The translations under genes were made by a program, and so were the position numbers. Positions 8,243 to 17,887 of a DNA stretch of 46,098 nucleotides are shown piece after piece. Source of the DNA: Colwellia sp. GTDB taxonomy: Bacteria > Pseudomonadota > Gammaproteobacteria > Enterobacterales > Alteromonadaceae. Each line of letters starts with the position of its first letter. Position 1 is the stretch's first letter. The stretch spans positions 1 through 46,098 of the forward strand of contig NVWU01000030.1 of NCBI GenBank assembly GCA_002733765.1. The letters are read 5' to 3'. The notes beneath the pieces are model-generated. The model was given only the letters and a program-made list of their open reading frames with translations, was not told the origin of the DNA and did no database searches.

Positions 8243-11200
8243 TTATTCACTAATAACTCGTGCCTTTTTCCCCATTTGCAATAAGCTTGGTAGGAAAATC
8301 AAGGTAAAAACGGTACTAACACTCATCCCCCCAACAATAACAGCAGCAATACCACGATAAAGTTCAGCGCCTGCGCCGGGAATCAATAATAGCGGTAGCA
8401 TGCCGCATATACTGGTCAAAGTACTCATTAAAATAGGCCTTAACCTTAGCCGAACCGCTTGTTCTACGGCCTCATGTCGAGTGAGGCCTTCACTTTCTCC
8501 TGTACGTGTTTGGTACACCAATAAGATCGCATTATTAACCACTAAACCCAGCAAAATGATAAAACCGATCATGGTTAGTAAATCTAACGGTTGAAATATA
8601 ATTAAATTAGTTAATTGTAAAAAACCAATACCACCAATTGTTGCTAACGGTATGGTCAGTACCACTAATACACTGTCTTTAAATGAGCGAAATAGCGCCG
8701 CCATTAATAAATAGAGGATGATCAATGCTAAAGCAAAGCTTTGTCCCATACTGGTTAACGCTTCCGTTAATGCTTCGGCGGTACCACGATAATTTACACT
8801 CGCAACATTACCACTTTCATTCGCGCTATCATTGGCTAATACCGCTAGAATTGCTGGCTCAGCTTTTATTTTTATAATGGATATCGCCTCTTCTAGGCTT
8901 AAATTATTAGGTGGTGTTACTTGCAAGGTGATAGTACGCTGACGATTAACACGTCTAATAGAGCTTGGTCCTGCAGTTCTAACAATATCAACTAACTCTC
9001 CAACAGGTTGCACATCAGCATTGGGGGTATATAAAGGAATTGCGGCTAGCTCTTCAGGTGACTGCCAGTCAGTTGATCTTAAAAACACATCGAGTCGTTT
9101 TTGACCATTAAAAAAATCACCAACGTATAGGCCTGTTCCTAAAGTGCGAGTAATAGCAGCAACTTGTGAACGGTTCCACCCTGCCTCGGCCATACGCCTT
9201 TCATTAGGGATCATACGTAATTCAGGCTCAGCTAAGGTTAACCCCGGTGTAGGTTGAATTTGTACCCCAGGTAATGCTTGGCTTATCGCACCATAGCCTG
9301 CTTGTGCCGCTTTGAGTAGTGTATCGACATCATTACCTTGAATATCAACATCAATACGGCGTCCACCACCTAAGTTTCTAAATATTTCCGATTGTGAAGC
9401 AAAAGCGATAGTATCGGGAAAGCCTTGCAAAAACTCATTATTAATAATTTGGATAATCTCACCAATATCATCCGCATTTTCGGTACGCCCTCCCATAAAA
9501 CCAAAACTGCCAAAAAAACCCATCCAAGTATGGGCAATTTTAGGTTCTTTTTCGCCAGTTAAATACGGCTTAATACGGCGATTGATTTCATCACTCATTT
9601 CAAAGCGAGCAGCGGGATAACTTAACCCTGGTGGTGGTAAGATAAATGCTTGAAATTGGTTTTGATTGCCTTTGGGTAAATAATCAATTTTGGGAAATAA
9701 CAGCCAACTACCCACAAATGAAACAAACATTAACCCAAACACCCAAGCGAAACGTTTTGTTGGCGTACTGGTAATTCGCATAATACCTTGGGTAATATTA
9801 CGCCACCAATGCGCGTGAGGATCAACAGCACTGACTTCTGTCAATAATTGACGTGCTGCTGTAGGTAAAACGGTTACCGCAATAATCAATGAAGCAACAA
9901 TAGCAACAGCAATAGTAATCGCCAAATCAGCGAATAATTGCCCTGACACAGCATCTAAAAAGGCAATTGGCAGAAAAATAGCAACCGTAGTAATTGTTGA
10001 TGCAATTAATGCTCCCCAGACTTGGGTAGCTCCCTTTAATGCAGCCTTTTCGGGATTTTCACCTTTTTCACGTAAACGAACAATATTTTCTAATACCACA
10101 ATAGCTGCATCAAGCACCATACCAACGGCAAAAGCTAAACCGGCCATAGAGATAATATTTAACGTTCTGCCAGTAATAAACATAACAATAAGCGTAACAA
10201 CTAATGAAATAGGTATTGCTAACGCAACAATTAATGTGGCGCGAAATTTACGTAAAAACCACCATAAAACGATGATTGCCAAGGCAACCCCCATTAATAA
10301 ATTATTGCGTACCAAGTTCATTGAACGATTGATATAAATGGTTTCGTCTGACATTTGTATCATTTCAAGACCAGCTCGCTTGAGTGGCCCCGCATTTAAC
10401 TCCCTCATAGCAGCTTTGAGTTCGTCCATCACGGCAATAACATTAACTCCTTGCTCAGCCTGAGCATTCATTGCAATAGCAGGATCACCATCCAAAGTTA
10501 AAATACCCACTCTATCGCGTAAGCTAAGTTCTACTTTAGCAACATCACGTAATAATATAGGTTGACCATCACGCCAATCGAGTATCATTTCAGCTAATTG
10601 CTCTACGCCATATTTACCCGAAAATCGTAAGGTATATTTTCTCCGGCCCACGTCATTAAACCCACCAGAAGTATCACTATTATTTGCTAGCGTTGATGCT
10701 AGCGATGGAATATTTAAACCAAGTGCCGCCGCTTTATAAGGATCAAATGTTATGCGTAATTCAGACGATAAACCACCAAAAGCATTAGTTTTTGAGATAC
10801 CCGCAACGCGTTCTATTCGAGTTTGTATAACTTCTTCAACATAATCTTGATAGCTAACAATATCTCGCTCATTACCTGGTAATGGTTTTAACGCAAACCA
10901 AGCAATCGCAGTAAAAGTTCTATTACCACCAACTGAAATTACTGGCTCTGTCGCATCAGCAGGATAATTAGGCACTTGATTTAACGCACTCATTACGTCA
11001 ATTAATGCCCGTTCTAAGTTAATACCAGTTCGATAACGTAAGGTAATATCACCCTGCCCTTGTTCAGATGATGAAATCAATGACTCAAGCCCTTGCAAGC
11101 CTTTAAGCACATCTTCCTGACGTTCTATTATTTCAGCTTCTATTTCTTCAGGTGCCGCTGAGCGCCAATCAGTTGAAATTATTATTTCAGGCTTACTGAT

Positions 11201-11317
11201 ATCTGGCGTTAATTGAATGGGCAGTTGAAATACACTGATAACACCAAATAACGCCACTAATAAAATAGCAACAATAACCGCGGTAGGATTTTTAAGAGCA
11301 GCAGCCGTTAAATTCAT
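8243..11317 (-). CDS. RND-family efflux permease
   Basis: This 1024-residue inner-membrane protein has the RND layout: a TM1 helix at 13-31, a large periplasmic loop, TM2-6 (about 337-490), a second loop and TM8-12 (about 857-1015). It resembles the HAE1 (drug/lipophile) group rather than the metal-exporting HME group. The TM4 segment reads GMVLDAAIVVLEN: Asp403 matches AcrB Asp407, but the AcrB Asp408 position is Ala404. In TM10 the AcrB Lys940 position is Asn928, while Arg960 matches AcrB Arg971. It would pump substrates out using the proton gradient, with the fusion protein whose gene overlaps its start by 4 bp (ATGA, 11314-11317). No outer-membrane channel gene is adjacent. The substrate cannot be told from sequence. 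Confidence 0.92.
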   Translation of the reverse strand: MNLTAAALKNPTAVIVAILLVALFGVISVFQLPIQLTPDISKPEIIISTDWRSAAPEEIEAEIIERQEDVLKGLQGLESLISSSEQGQGDITLRYRTGINLERALIDVMSALNQVPNYPADATEPVISVGGNRTFTAIAWFALKPLPGNERDIVSYQDYVEEVIQTRIERVAGISKTNAFGGLSSELRITFDPYKAAALGLNIPSLASTLANNSDTSGGFNDVGRRKYTLRFSGKYGVEQLAEMILDWRDGQPILLRDVAKVELSLRDRVGILTLDGDPAIAMNAQAEQGVNVIAVMDELKAAMRELNAGPLKRAGLEMIQMSDETIYINRSMNLVRNNLLMGVALAIIVLWWFLRKFRATLIVALAIPISLVVTLIVMFITGRTLNIISMAGLAFAVGMVLDAAIVVLENIVRLREKGENPEKAALKGATQVWGALIASTITTVAIFLPIAFLDAVSGQLFADLAITIAVAIVASLIIAVTVLPTAARQLLTEVSAVDPHAHWWRNITQGIMRITSTPTKRFAWVFGLMFVSFVGSWLLFPKIDYLPKGNQNQFQAFILPPPGLSYPAARFEMSDEINRRIKPYLTGEKEPKIAHTWMGFFGSFGFMGGRTENADDIGEIIQIINNEFLQGFPDTIAFASQSEIFRNLGGGRRIDVDIQGNDVDTLLKAAQAGYGAISQALPGVQIQPTPGLTLAEPELRMIPNERRMAEAGWNRSQVAAITRTLGTGLYVGDFFNGQKRLDVFLRSTDWQSPEELAAIPLYTPNADVQPVGELVDIVRTAGPSSIRRVNRQRTITLQVTPPNNLSLEEAISIIKIKAEPAILAVLANDSANESGNVASVNYRGTAEALTEALTSMGQSFALALIILYLLMAALFRSFKDSVLVVLTIPLATIGGIGFLQLTNLIIFQPLDLLTMIGFIILLGLVVNNAILLVYQTRTGESEGLTRHEAVEQAVRLRLRPILMSTLTSICGMLPLLLIPGAGAELYRGIAAVIVGGMSVSTVFTLIFLPSLLQMGKKARVISE

Positions 11318-12447
11318 GGCTTATTCCCTTTACTATCAGGTGCCTTGTTTTTTGTACTGCTATAATGAGAAATGAGTTCATGATTATTCTTTTTTATTGC
11401 TACGCTTTGACCATCCTGTAAACGCTCTGCACCACGAATAATAATTAAATCGCCCGCTTGTATACTTTTATCGGGGTCGGTACTAGTAACCGCTACAAAT
11501 TCTCCCATACCAACGCCAATAGTAACGGTAATTCTGTGTGCCGTTGCGCCTTGTTCACTTTCAGTAACGCGAAAAACACTCGTGCTATCACGGCGTAATA
11601 CTAAAGCATCACGAGGCACTGCTAATAGCATTTCACTTGGGCCATTAGCGACTTGTGCTTTAAAGTTCAAACCAATTGGCCAATCAAATGTTGACATATC
11701 CAAGCGTATTTCCATCAAATGAGAACGAGCATTGGCCACAGGCACTGTCGCTTTAATTACGGCATAACCTGAGCCTAGTGATGATTTAACTAACAGCTGT
11801 TTAGCTTCTTTTAAAAATTGAAAAGCAACGATAGGTGCAAAAACACTGGCTTCACTATTGGCTATTTCTACTAAGCGAATAATAACACTACCATTCTCAA
11901 CATATTCACCAAGGCTAGCGATACGCTGAGTAACGATACCTGAAAAAGGTGCCTTTAATTGTGTGTAAGACATATTTTGCTTAGCTTTGTCTAATCGTGC
12001 TTGGGCAACAGTCCTATTACCTTGGGCAATATCACGCTCTGATATCGTTTGCTCTAATTCAGTTTCGGGTGACAGTTTTTGTTTAAACAATTGTTTTTTT
12101 CTAACAACTTCCGCTTCTAAAAAACGTAAATGCGTTTTACTATTAAGTAGATTAGCTTGCGCTTCCCTTACTTGAATTTTTAACTGTTTATCATCAATTT
12201 TTGCAATCACATCACCTTGGTCAACACGCGCGCCAATCGCAGATAAACTGATTAATCGCCCTGAAATTTCGGCGGCTATTTTAGAATTATTTTGACTAAC
12301 CACTGTACCTGACACCCAAACGACTGGTGATAATTCAGTCACTACTGCACGTTCAACATTAATACTGGCAGGGGGGAATTCTTGCGCAAAGACAACCTGT
12401 AGAGCTAAAACCAAAACTAATAAATTTAAATATAATAATTTTTTCAT
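11314..12447 (-). CDS. RND efflux periplasmic adaptor (membrane fusion protein)
   Basis: This 377-residue protein has an N-terminal signal or anchor helix (residues 3-21) without an obvious lipobox. A first beta-barrel/lipoyl half (about 40-85) is followed by an alpha-helical hairpin (about 88-160) rich in Gln, Glu and Lys. The second lipoyl half contains LKAPFSGIVTQR and LGEYV, the conserved adaptor signature, and a beta-barrel and membrane-proximal domain complete it. Such proteins link the inner-membrane RND pump to a TolC-type channel. It is translationally coupled to the permease gene by a 4-bp overlap. It begins 26 bp before the end of plsY on the same strand, so readthrough from plsY is possible. 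Confidence 0.9.
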   Translation of the reverse strand: MKKLLYLNLLVLVLALQVVFAQEFPPASINVERAVVTELSPVVWVSGTVVSQNNSKIAAEISGRLISLSAIGARVDQGDVIAKIDDKQLKIQVREAQANLLNSKTHLRFLEAEVVRKKQLFKQKLSPETELEQTISERDIAQGNRTVAQARLDKAKQNMSYTQLKAPFSGIVTQRIASLGEYVENGSVIIRLVEIANSEASVFAPIVAFQFLKEAKQLLVKSSLGSGYAVIKATVPVANARSHLMEIRLDMSTFDWPIGLNFKAQVANGPSEMLLAVPRDALVLRRDSTSVFRVTESEQGATAHRITVTIGVGMGEFVAVTSTDPDKSIQAGDLIIIRGAERLQDGQSVAIKKNNHELISHYSSTKNKAPDSKGNKP

Positions 12448-12473
12448 GAAGTTCCTAAAAAGCGAATAGCCAT

Positions 12474-13088
12474 TTATGGGTAATTAATTTTAGTGGAGAT
12501 CTTATTTTCTGTCCCTTTAAGCAAACGAATAATATTATCTTTATGGCGAAAAATAATTAACGCACTCAACATCAACGTAGGGTACATATAAATTGGCTTT
12601 AAAAAAAACACATAAAGCGGTGCAATCGATACGGTAACGATTGCAGCTAAACTTGCGTACTTAGTTAATTTAGCTACGGCAATCCAAGTAAGAATAAGTA
12701 AAGCACCTAAACCAAAACCTATCGGTAGCAATGTTCCTAGTGCCGTGGCTACAGCCTTACCACCTTGAAAATTAAAAAATAATGGATACATATGTCCTAA
12801 ACAAGCAGCACCACCAATAATGCCTAAGTATAATGGCTCTCTTTCTAAAAAATGAGCATATAAAAAGTAAGCACCCCAGACAGGAATCGTTCCCTTTAAA
12901 ACATCTAAAAACAACACGGTAGCCGCGGTTAATTTATTGCTAATCCTTAAAACATTAGTTGCCCCAGGGTTATGCGAACCTGTGGTACGGGGATCGGGCA
13001 AACCAAGCATTTTGCAAATTAAAATAGCACTCGAAATTGAACCTATTAGATAAGCAGCAACAATCATAGCAAGCGTTAATAGCAACAT
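12474..13088 (-). CDS. plsY: Glycerol-3-phosphate acyltransferase PlsY
   Basis: PlsY moves an acyl group from acyl phosphate to glycerol-3-phosphate at the inner membrane, the first step of phospholipid synthesis, after PlsX. The 204-residue protein has several membrane helices (first at 5-25). It shows the conserved motifs [11 protein letters not shown], then [13 protein letters not shown] (glycerol-phosphate and phosphate binding) and [12 protein letters not shown]. Length and motifs match the family. It is divergent from folB, an arrangement found in many gammaproteobacteria (ygiH/folB in E. coli). Confidence 0.96.
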   Translation of the reverse strand: MLLLTLAMIVAAYLIGSISSAILICKMLGLPDPRTTGSHNPGATNVLRISNKLTAATVLFLDVLKGTIPVWGAYFLYAHFLEREPLYLGIIGGAACLGHMYPLFFNFQGGKAVATALGTLLPIGFGLGALLILTWIAVAKLTKYASLAAIVTVSIAPLYVFFLKPIYMYPTLMLSALIIFRHKDNIIRLLKGTENKISTKINYP

Positions 13089-13193
13089 AGCAATCTACAT
13101 TTTTCAAAAAATTAACATTATTCTTCATTGTATCTTGTTATCTGCTAGTTTTTCTACACTAGCGCAGGTAAACTCAGCTTTTATTTTGTAATA

Positions 13194-13241
13194 ATACCAA
13201 ATGAAATAATGAATTAGTCAATTAATGACCTCAATTGGTAT
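13194..13241. repeat. Dispersed palindromic repeat, copy 1
   Basis: A 48-bp imperfect palindrome starts ATACCAA and ends TTGGTAT, in the plsY-folB intergenic region. It closely resembles the element at 30944-30990 in length, ends and internal GAA-TAATGAAT pattern. Together they look like a REP- or MITE-like small dispersed repeat. It may fold as RNA in either direction. Confidence 0.65.
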
Positions 13242-13274
13242 AAGTCCTTCAACAGATAATTTAGCGGAAAAATC

Positions 13275-13646
13275 ATGGATAAAGTTTTTATCAAAGGTTT
13301 GCATATTCAAACAACAATTGGCTTTTTTCAATGGGAAAAAGAAATCAAACAAACCTTAGTTATTGATGTTGCTATGGCATGGGATACTGCCAAAGCGGCA
13401 AAAAATGATGAACTAGCAAAAACGTTAGATTATGCTGAAATATCTACAGCCATTGAAATATTTGCCAATGATAACCCTGTTGACTTAATAGAAACATTAG
13501 CTGAACGTATGGCTGCATTTTTAATGGCAAAATTTCATATCCCTTGGTTACAATTAACCATAGGAAAACCCGGTGCTGTACATAATGCAGCGACTGTAGG
13601 GGTTGAAATTGAACGAGGCCAACTCAATCAAGAAAAATTAAGTTAA
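13275..13646 (+). CDS. folB: Dihydroneopterin aldolase
   Basis: FolB cleaves 7,8-dihydroneopterin to 6-hydroxymethyl-7,8-dihydropterin in folate synthesis and can also epimerise the substrate. The 123-residue protein has the family start MDKVFIKGLHIQTTIGFFQWE with the substrate-anchoring Glu, the conserved DYAEI segment, LIETLAER with its pterin-binding Glu, and IGKPGAV with the catalytic Lys near the C-terminus. It overlaps folK by one base (TAATG), so the two consecutive pathway steps are translationally coupled. It is divergent from plsY. Confidence 0.95.
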   Translation: MDKVFIKGLHIQTTIGFFQWEKEIKQTLVIDVAMAWDTAKAAKNDELAKTLDYAEISTAIEIFANDNPVDLIETLAERMAAFLMAKFHIPWLQLTIGKPGAVHNAATVGVEIERGQLNQEKLS

Positions 13647-14143
13647 TGGCTGATATTTATATTTCATTAGGCAGTAATGTTGAGCGCGAATATAATGTTC
13701 AACAGGGACTTAACGCCCTTGCTATTGCATTCGACATACCTTTTGAACAGCTAAAACTTTCATCACTATTTGAAAGTGAAGCGGTTGGTTTTAGTGGTAA
13801 CGCTTTTTTAAATATGGTTATAGGGATTAAAACGTCACTGAGTGTCGAACAAGTAGCCATAAAATTACGTAGTATTGAATTCAGTCATGGTCGTACTAAC
13901 GATGTTAAAAAATTTAGTCCACGCACGTTAGATCTCGACTTATTACTTTATGATAAGTTAATTATCGATTCGCCCGCACAATTACCCCGCAATGAAATAA
14001 ATAAAAATGCCTTTGTCTTATGGCCATTAAGTGAAGTGGCGCCACAGGTAGTACACCCCATAATAAAACAAAATTATTATACGCTTTGGCAAAACTATGA
14101 CAAAAATCACCAACAACTAAAAATAGTGGACAATTGTTGGTAA
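13646..14143 (+). CDS. folK: 2-Amino-4-hydroxy-6-hydroxymethyldihydropteridine pyrophosphokinase
   Basis: FolK transfers pyrophosphate from ATP to 6-hydroxymethyl-7,8-dihydropterin, the step after FolB. The 165-residue protein has the family start IYISLGSNVE, the central FLNMVIGIKT strand, and the signature SPRTLDLDLLLYD whose two Asp residues bind magnesium. The C-terminal AFVLWPLSEVAP segment is also typical. Its ATG overlaps the folB stop by one base. In E. coli folK is far from folB, but this pairing is common in related marine bacteria. Confidence 0.95.
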   Translation: MADIYISLGSNVEREYNVQQGLNALAIAFDIPFEQLKLSSLFESEAVGFSGNAFLNMVIGIKTSLSVEQVAIKLRSIEFSHGRTNDVKKFSPRTLDLDLLLYDKLIIDSPAQLPRNEINKNAFVLWPLSEVAPQVVHPIIKQNYYTLWQNYDKNHQQLKIVDNCW

Positions 14144-14267
14144 AAGAGCAAAACATCAAGTAGCGAGTAACTTCTCGGTTTTATTACTCGTAACTTATCT
14201 AAACTAGTCAGCAAACGGTATAAAAAACAGCAGATACTCTTAAATTAAAGGAAGAAAATAACAGTCT

Positions 14268-15089
14268 ATGTCTACATTAGAAATAATTATTTTAGCATTA
14301 CTACAAGGTTTAACTGAATTTTTACCTGTTTCAAGCTCAGCTCATTTGATCTTACCGTCACAAATATTAGGTTGGCAAGATCAAGGGCTAGCATTTGATG
14401 TTGCTGTACATGTTGGCACTTTATTAGCCGTAATGCTCTATTTTAGAAAAGAATTAGGCGTTATGTCTGTTGCTTGGTTAGGCACAATTAATATTGGTCC
14501 AGAAAAAAACAATGACTCTTTTGATGGTAAATTAGCTTGGTGGATTCTTTTTGCCACAATTCCTGCTGGCTTATTTGGTTTATTAGGGAAAGACTTTATT
14601 GAAGAGCACTTACGTTCAGCCTTAGTTATTGCCGCCACAACCTTATTGTTTGGCTTTTTATTAGGCTTTGCTGATGTCAAAGCAGGTCACAGAAAAGAGC
14701 ATAAGCCACTGGATAAACTTGGTATTAAGGGGGCTATGCTTATTGGTTTGGCACAGGCAATAGCATTAATACCTGGCACTTCTCGCTCAGGCATCACCAT
14801 GACTATTGGCTTAATATTAGGGTTAAGCCGAGACAATGCAGCACGCTTTTCTTTTCTATTATCTATTCCTGCTATTGCGATGGCAGGTAGTTATTTAACA
14901 CTCAAGTTAGTGTTATCAACAGAAACGGTTGACTGGCAAGCTATTGGGCTTGGTAGCCTACTTGCCTTTGTTAGTGCCTACGCCTGTATTCATTATTTTC
15001 TTATCTTGTTAAATAAACTAGGCATGATGCCTTTTGTTGTTTATCGTTTAATTTTAGGTGTTGGCTTACTATGGTTTGTATTAGGTTAG
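14268..15089 (+). CDS. uppP: Undecaprenyl-diphosphate phosphatase
   Basis: UppP (BacA) recycles the peptidoglycan lipid carrier by removing a phosphate from undecaprenyl pyrophosphate and confers bacitracin tolerance. The 273-residue membrane protein shows the two diagnostic loops: [16 protein letters not shown] near residues 15-30 and [16 protein letters not shown] near residues 167-182, which together form the active site with its Glu, Ser and Arg residues. About eight membrane helices are visible and the length equals that of E. coli BacA. It follows folK by 124 bp with its own likely promoter; uppP next to folK or folB is a frequent arrangement. Confidence 0.97.
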   Translation: MSTLEIIILALLQGLTEFLPVSSSAHLILPSQILGWQDQGLAFDVAVHVGTLLAVMLYFRKELGVMSVAWLGTINIGPEKNNDSFDGKLAWWILFATIPAGLFGLLGKDFIEEHLRSALVIAATTLLFGFLLGFADVKAGHRKEHKPLDKLGIKGAMLIGLAQAIALIPGTSRSGITMTIGLILGLSRDNAARFSFLLSIPAIAMAGSYLTLKLVLSTETVDWQAIGLGSLLAFVSAYACIHYFLILLNKLGMMPFVVYRLILGVGLLWFVLG

Positions 15090-15091
15090 CT

Positions 15092-15139
15092 TATATCCAA
15101 CCACCCCAACATTCAGCACTTTGAATGATTGCGGATATA
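15092..15139. repeat. Intergenic palindrome after uppP
   Basis: An interrupted palindrome has outer arms TATATCC (15092-15098) and GGATATA (15133-15139) and inner arms ATTCA (15111-15115) and TGAAT (15122-15126). It lies between uppP and the thioredoxin-fold gene. It lacks a T run, so it is more likely a small dispersed repeat than a terminator. It overlaps the alternative TTG start of the next gene, which argues against that start. Confidence 0.5.
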
Positions 15140-15176
15140 TATCAATATTAGAAAAACTTATTATTCTGGACATACT

Positions 15177-16031
15177 ATGAATTCAAATATGATTGAAATT
15201 AATTTAGAAAACTTCCAACAAGTAGTATTGGAAGAATCAAAAAACAAACTTGTTTTAGTCGCTTTTTGGGCAGAACAAATACCGGAAAGTATTCAATTAA
15301 GAGATACATTAGCAGCAAAAATACAGCCTTTTAGTGAACAAATGCTGATGGCGTCTATTGATTGTCAAAACCAACAACAAATAGCACAACAATTTGCTAT
15401 TCAAGGCTTACCAACCGCTATTTTAGTAAAAGATGGCCAGCCACTTGATGGTATTTCAGGACCACAAACTGATGAGAGTATTACTACCTTTTTAGATAAA
15501 CATTTACCTAAAGCTGAAGAGTTGTTACTTGCTCAAGCACAAGCAGCATTAACTGAAAATAAGTTAGCCGAAGCGCAAAGTGCGATAAATCAAGCTTATC
15601 AACTTGATACAGAGCGTGCCGATATTAAACTAGTGTTAATTGATGTTTACATTCAAACGGGAAATACCGACGAAGCACAAGGGTTATTAGAGACTATAAT
15701 GATGGTTGACCAAGATAGTTACTACCAAGCATTAGTCGCTAAACTTGAACTTGCTAGCCAAGCAGCTAACTCACCAGAAATTCAAGCATTAGAAGCGCAA
15801 CTTACCAGTAAACCTGATGATATAGAAATTAAACATCAATTAGCCGCACAATACAGCCAAGTTAATCGTCATGAAGAAGCATTAACCTTGTTATTTCGCT
15901 TAGTTCAAAGTGGCGAAGCACAAACAAAAGAAAAAAGTAAAGAGCTGTTTTTAGATGTATTAAAAGCATTACCAGATGGTGATGTTATTGCCACTAAATT
16001 CCGTCGTAAGTTATACACGCTTCTATACTAA
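15177..16031 (+). CDS. cnoX: Thioredoxin-fold co-chaperone, CnoX/YbbN family
   Basis: The protein has an N-terminal thioredoxin fold (about residues 1-110) followed by helical TPR-like repeats (about 115-284), the layout of E. coli YbbN/CnoX. That protein protects unfolded clients from oxidation and passes them to DnaK or GroEL. The usual WCGPC active site is replaced by WAEQIPES, with no cysteine at either position, so it cannot be an oxidoreductase; E. coli CnoX is also atypical (SxxC). The cis-Pro loop (GLPTAILVKDG) is kept. The ATG at 15177 is chosen over a TTG at 15129, because the upstream 16 codons lie in a palindrome and do not resemble the family. The fold is clear; the chaperone role is inferred. 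Confidence 0.85.
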   Translation: MNSNMIEINLENFQQVVLEESKNKLVLVAFWAEQIPESIQLRDTLAAKIQPFSEQMLMASIDCQNQQQIAQQFAIQGLPTAILVKDGQPLDGISGPQTDESITTFLDKHLPKAEELLLAQAQAALTENKLAEAQSAINQAYQLDTERADIKLVLIDVYIQTGNTDEAQGLLETIMMVDQDSYYQALVAKLELASQAANSPEIQALEAQLTSKPDDIEIKHQLAAQYSQVNRHEEALTLLFRLVQSGEAQTKEKSKELFLDVLKALPDGDVIATKFRRKLYTLLY

Positions 16032-16038
16032 AGATATT

Positions 16039-16080
16039 TCGAGTTTCGAAAGGATAATTTAACCTCCCTTCGCAACTCGA
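16039..16080. terminator. Bidirectional terminator between cnoX and zapE
   Basis: A 15-bp stem with two mismatches (16039-16053 with 16066-16080, starting TCGAG and ending CTCGA) is followed on the plus strand by TATTTTT. It sits between the convergent ends of the thioredoxin-fold gene and zapE and can serve both. Confidence 0.85.
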
Positions 16081-16103
16081 CTATTTTTCTATTGCAACGT
16101 TGC

Positions 16104-17264
16104 TTAAGGTAAATGCTCACTCGCTAAATAGTCATGGGATTGCATTTCCTGTAAGCGACTTAAACAACGTCTAAATTCAAACGCTAAATTACCACCCGTA
16201 TATAATTCTTCCAGTGGATATTCAGCTGACATAATGAGCTTAACATTACGCTCGTAAAATTCATCAACTAAGGCAATAAAGCGCCTAGTACTGTCATCAC
16301 TTTCGCGTCCCATTTGTTTAACATTAGCCATTAATACCGTGTGATAAAGTTGACTTATTTCCATGTAATCACCTTGGCTTCTTGCACTTTCACATAATAC
16401 TGAGAAATCAAAGTAAACCACGCCATCAGAAACACATACCGTGGCTAATTGGCGATTATTGATTTCAATTTCAATACCTTCTTTACCTGGTTCACAAGAA
16501 AGCTGTTTAAAGTAATGATGCAAATTGTCATTTGCTTGTTGATCAAGTGGATAATGAAAAATTTCAGCTTGCTCTAATGTACGTAATCGATAATCAACCC
16601 CACTATCAACATTAATGATATCAGTGTGCTCATTAATCAACTTAATCGCGGGTAAAAAACGCTCCCGTTGTAAGCCATTACGATACAGTTCATTAGGAAT
16701 AATATTCGAGGTGGCAACTAAGGTAACATTATGTGAAAACAGTTCTTCAAATAAAGTACCTAGAATCATGGCATCTGTTATGTCAGAAACAAAAAACTCA
16801 TCAAAGCAAATTATTCGCGTTTCGCTGGCAAACTTTTTAGCAATAATTTTTAGTGGATCAGACTGACCCGTTAATCCCTTAAGTTCTTGGTGAACTCTAT
16901 GCATAAACCGATGAAAATGGACTCTCATTTTATTTTCAAAAGGCAGGCAATCATAAAAAGTGTCAACTAAATAAGTTTTCCCTCGACCTACGCCCCCCCA
17001 AAAATATAGGCCTTTAATTGGCTTGGCTTCTTGTTTCGCATACACTTTTTTCCAGCGATTTAATACTTTTTTAAAACTAGAGACTTTACGAGGCTTAACT
17101 TGCAATTCTTCATATAAACGTTGCAAATGTTTAACCGCATTTTCTTGCGCTGCATCAAAAATAAAATCATCTTTGGTTAGATCTTGTGTATATTTGTCAA
17201 TTGGAGAAAGTTTAATCATGATTATTTGAACATTAGTGGCTTGAAAAAAAGAAATTGCCAACAT
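16104..17264 (-). CDS. zapE: Cell-division ATPase ZapE (AFG1 family)
   Basis: ZapE is a P-loop ATPase that associates with the Z-ring and affects FtsZ assembly, especially under stress; its mitochondrial relative is AFG1/LACE1. The open frame is 386 codons. The Walker A motif is GGVGRGKT at residues 90-97 and Walker B is IICFDEF at 151-157. The conserved FHRFMHRVH lies between them and a sensor-like VATSN follows. Two starts are possible: the ATG at 17264, or the ATG at 17219 (residue 16), after which the sequence resembles the E. coli start with a short polar helix. Neither has a strong ribosome site; the shorter form is favoured by family length. It is divergent from zapG, as in E. coli. 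Confidence 0.94.
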   Translation of the reverse strand: MLAISFFQATNVQIIMIKLSPIDKYTQDLTKDDFIFDAAQENAVKHLQRLYEELQVKPRKVSSFKKVLNRWKKVYAKQEAKPIKGLYFWGGVGRGKTYLVDTFYDCLPFENKMRVHFHRFMHRVHQELKGLTGQSDPLKIIAKKFASETRIICFDEFFVSDITDAMILGTLFEELFSHNVTLVATSNIIPNELYRNGLQRERFLPAIKLINEHTDIINVDSGVDYRLRTLEQAEIFHYPLDQQANDNLHHYFKQLSCEPGKEGIEIEINNRQLATVCVSDGVVYFDFSVLCESARSQGDYMEISQLYHTVLMANVKQMGRESDDSTRRFIALVDEFYERNVKLIMSAEYPLEELYTGGNLAFEFRRCLSRLQEMQSHDYLASEHLP

Positions 17265-17394
17265 ATTTCTAATATGGGCAAGTTAAAGCTATAAATAAAA
17301 ACGTTAGCAATATATTATTGTAAATCATAACAGCGTTATGTTTAACATTGAATGATTCATTATTTTTATTTCCATCTCACTTTAAGGTAATCTT

Positions 17395-17850
17395 ATGACC
17401 GTAGTAACCGCATTAGTTGTTTTCATTATCGGCGCCATTTTAGGGTTTATTGCTAATCACTTTTTATCTTCATCAAATCAAGAACAACGTAAGTTAACAG
17501 AACAGGTTAATAAAAGTGAGGCGGCATTAAGTCAATATAAACTCGATGTTGCTGACCACCTTGAAAGCTCAGCAAAATTATTAGAGCAAATGAATGGCAC
17601 CTGCCAAACAGCAATGAAACAAATGCAAGAAAGCACACAGTTATTAAAACACGCAACCACGAATGATACTGATGCGATGCCTTTTTTCTCACAAGAAACC
17701 CAAGATCAATTAGCCCAAACCGTAGGGCTAAGACACCCAAAGAAAACCGATAAAAAAAGTGACACTGTCACAGAAGCACCATTAGATTATTCTGGTGAAG
17801 CAAGTGGCCTGTTTACTGATGAAAAGCAAAAACAAACGTCAAATGTCTAA
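17395..17850 (+). CDS. zapG: Z-ring associated protein ZapG (YhcB, DUF1043)
   Basis: This 151-residue protein has one N-terminal membrane helix (residues 4-24) followed by a long coiled coil rich in Gln, Glu and Lys (about 30-90) and a polar tail. This is the DUF1043/YhcB layout. YhcB (ZapG) is an inner-membrane protein linked to cell division and envelope growth. The conserved core LIGAILGFIANHF-like helix is seen, although the first helix reads IIGAILGFIANHFL here. The position between divergent zapE and the downstream degQ/degS proteases is the same as in E. coli and strongly supports the call. Confidence 0.92.
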   Translation: MTVVTALVVFIIGAILGFIANHFLSSSNQEQRKLTEQVNKSEAALSQYKLDVADHLESSAKLLEQMNGTCQTAMKQMQESTQLLKHATTNDTDAMPFFSQETQDQLAQTVGLRHPKKTDKKSDTVTEAPLDYSGEASGLFTDEKQKQTSNV

Positions 17851-17887
17851 TTTAATAAAACTAACGATACTTCAGCAATAAAGTGTT

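Noticed and set aside
15129..15176. TTG start giving a longer CnoX-like protein
   Set aside because: The extra 16 codons overlap a palindrome and do not resemble the family; the ATG at 15177 gives a normal N-terminus.
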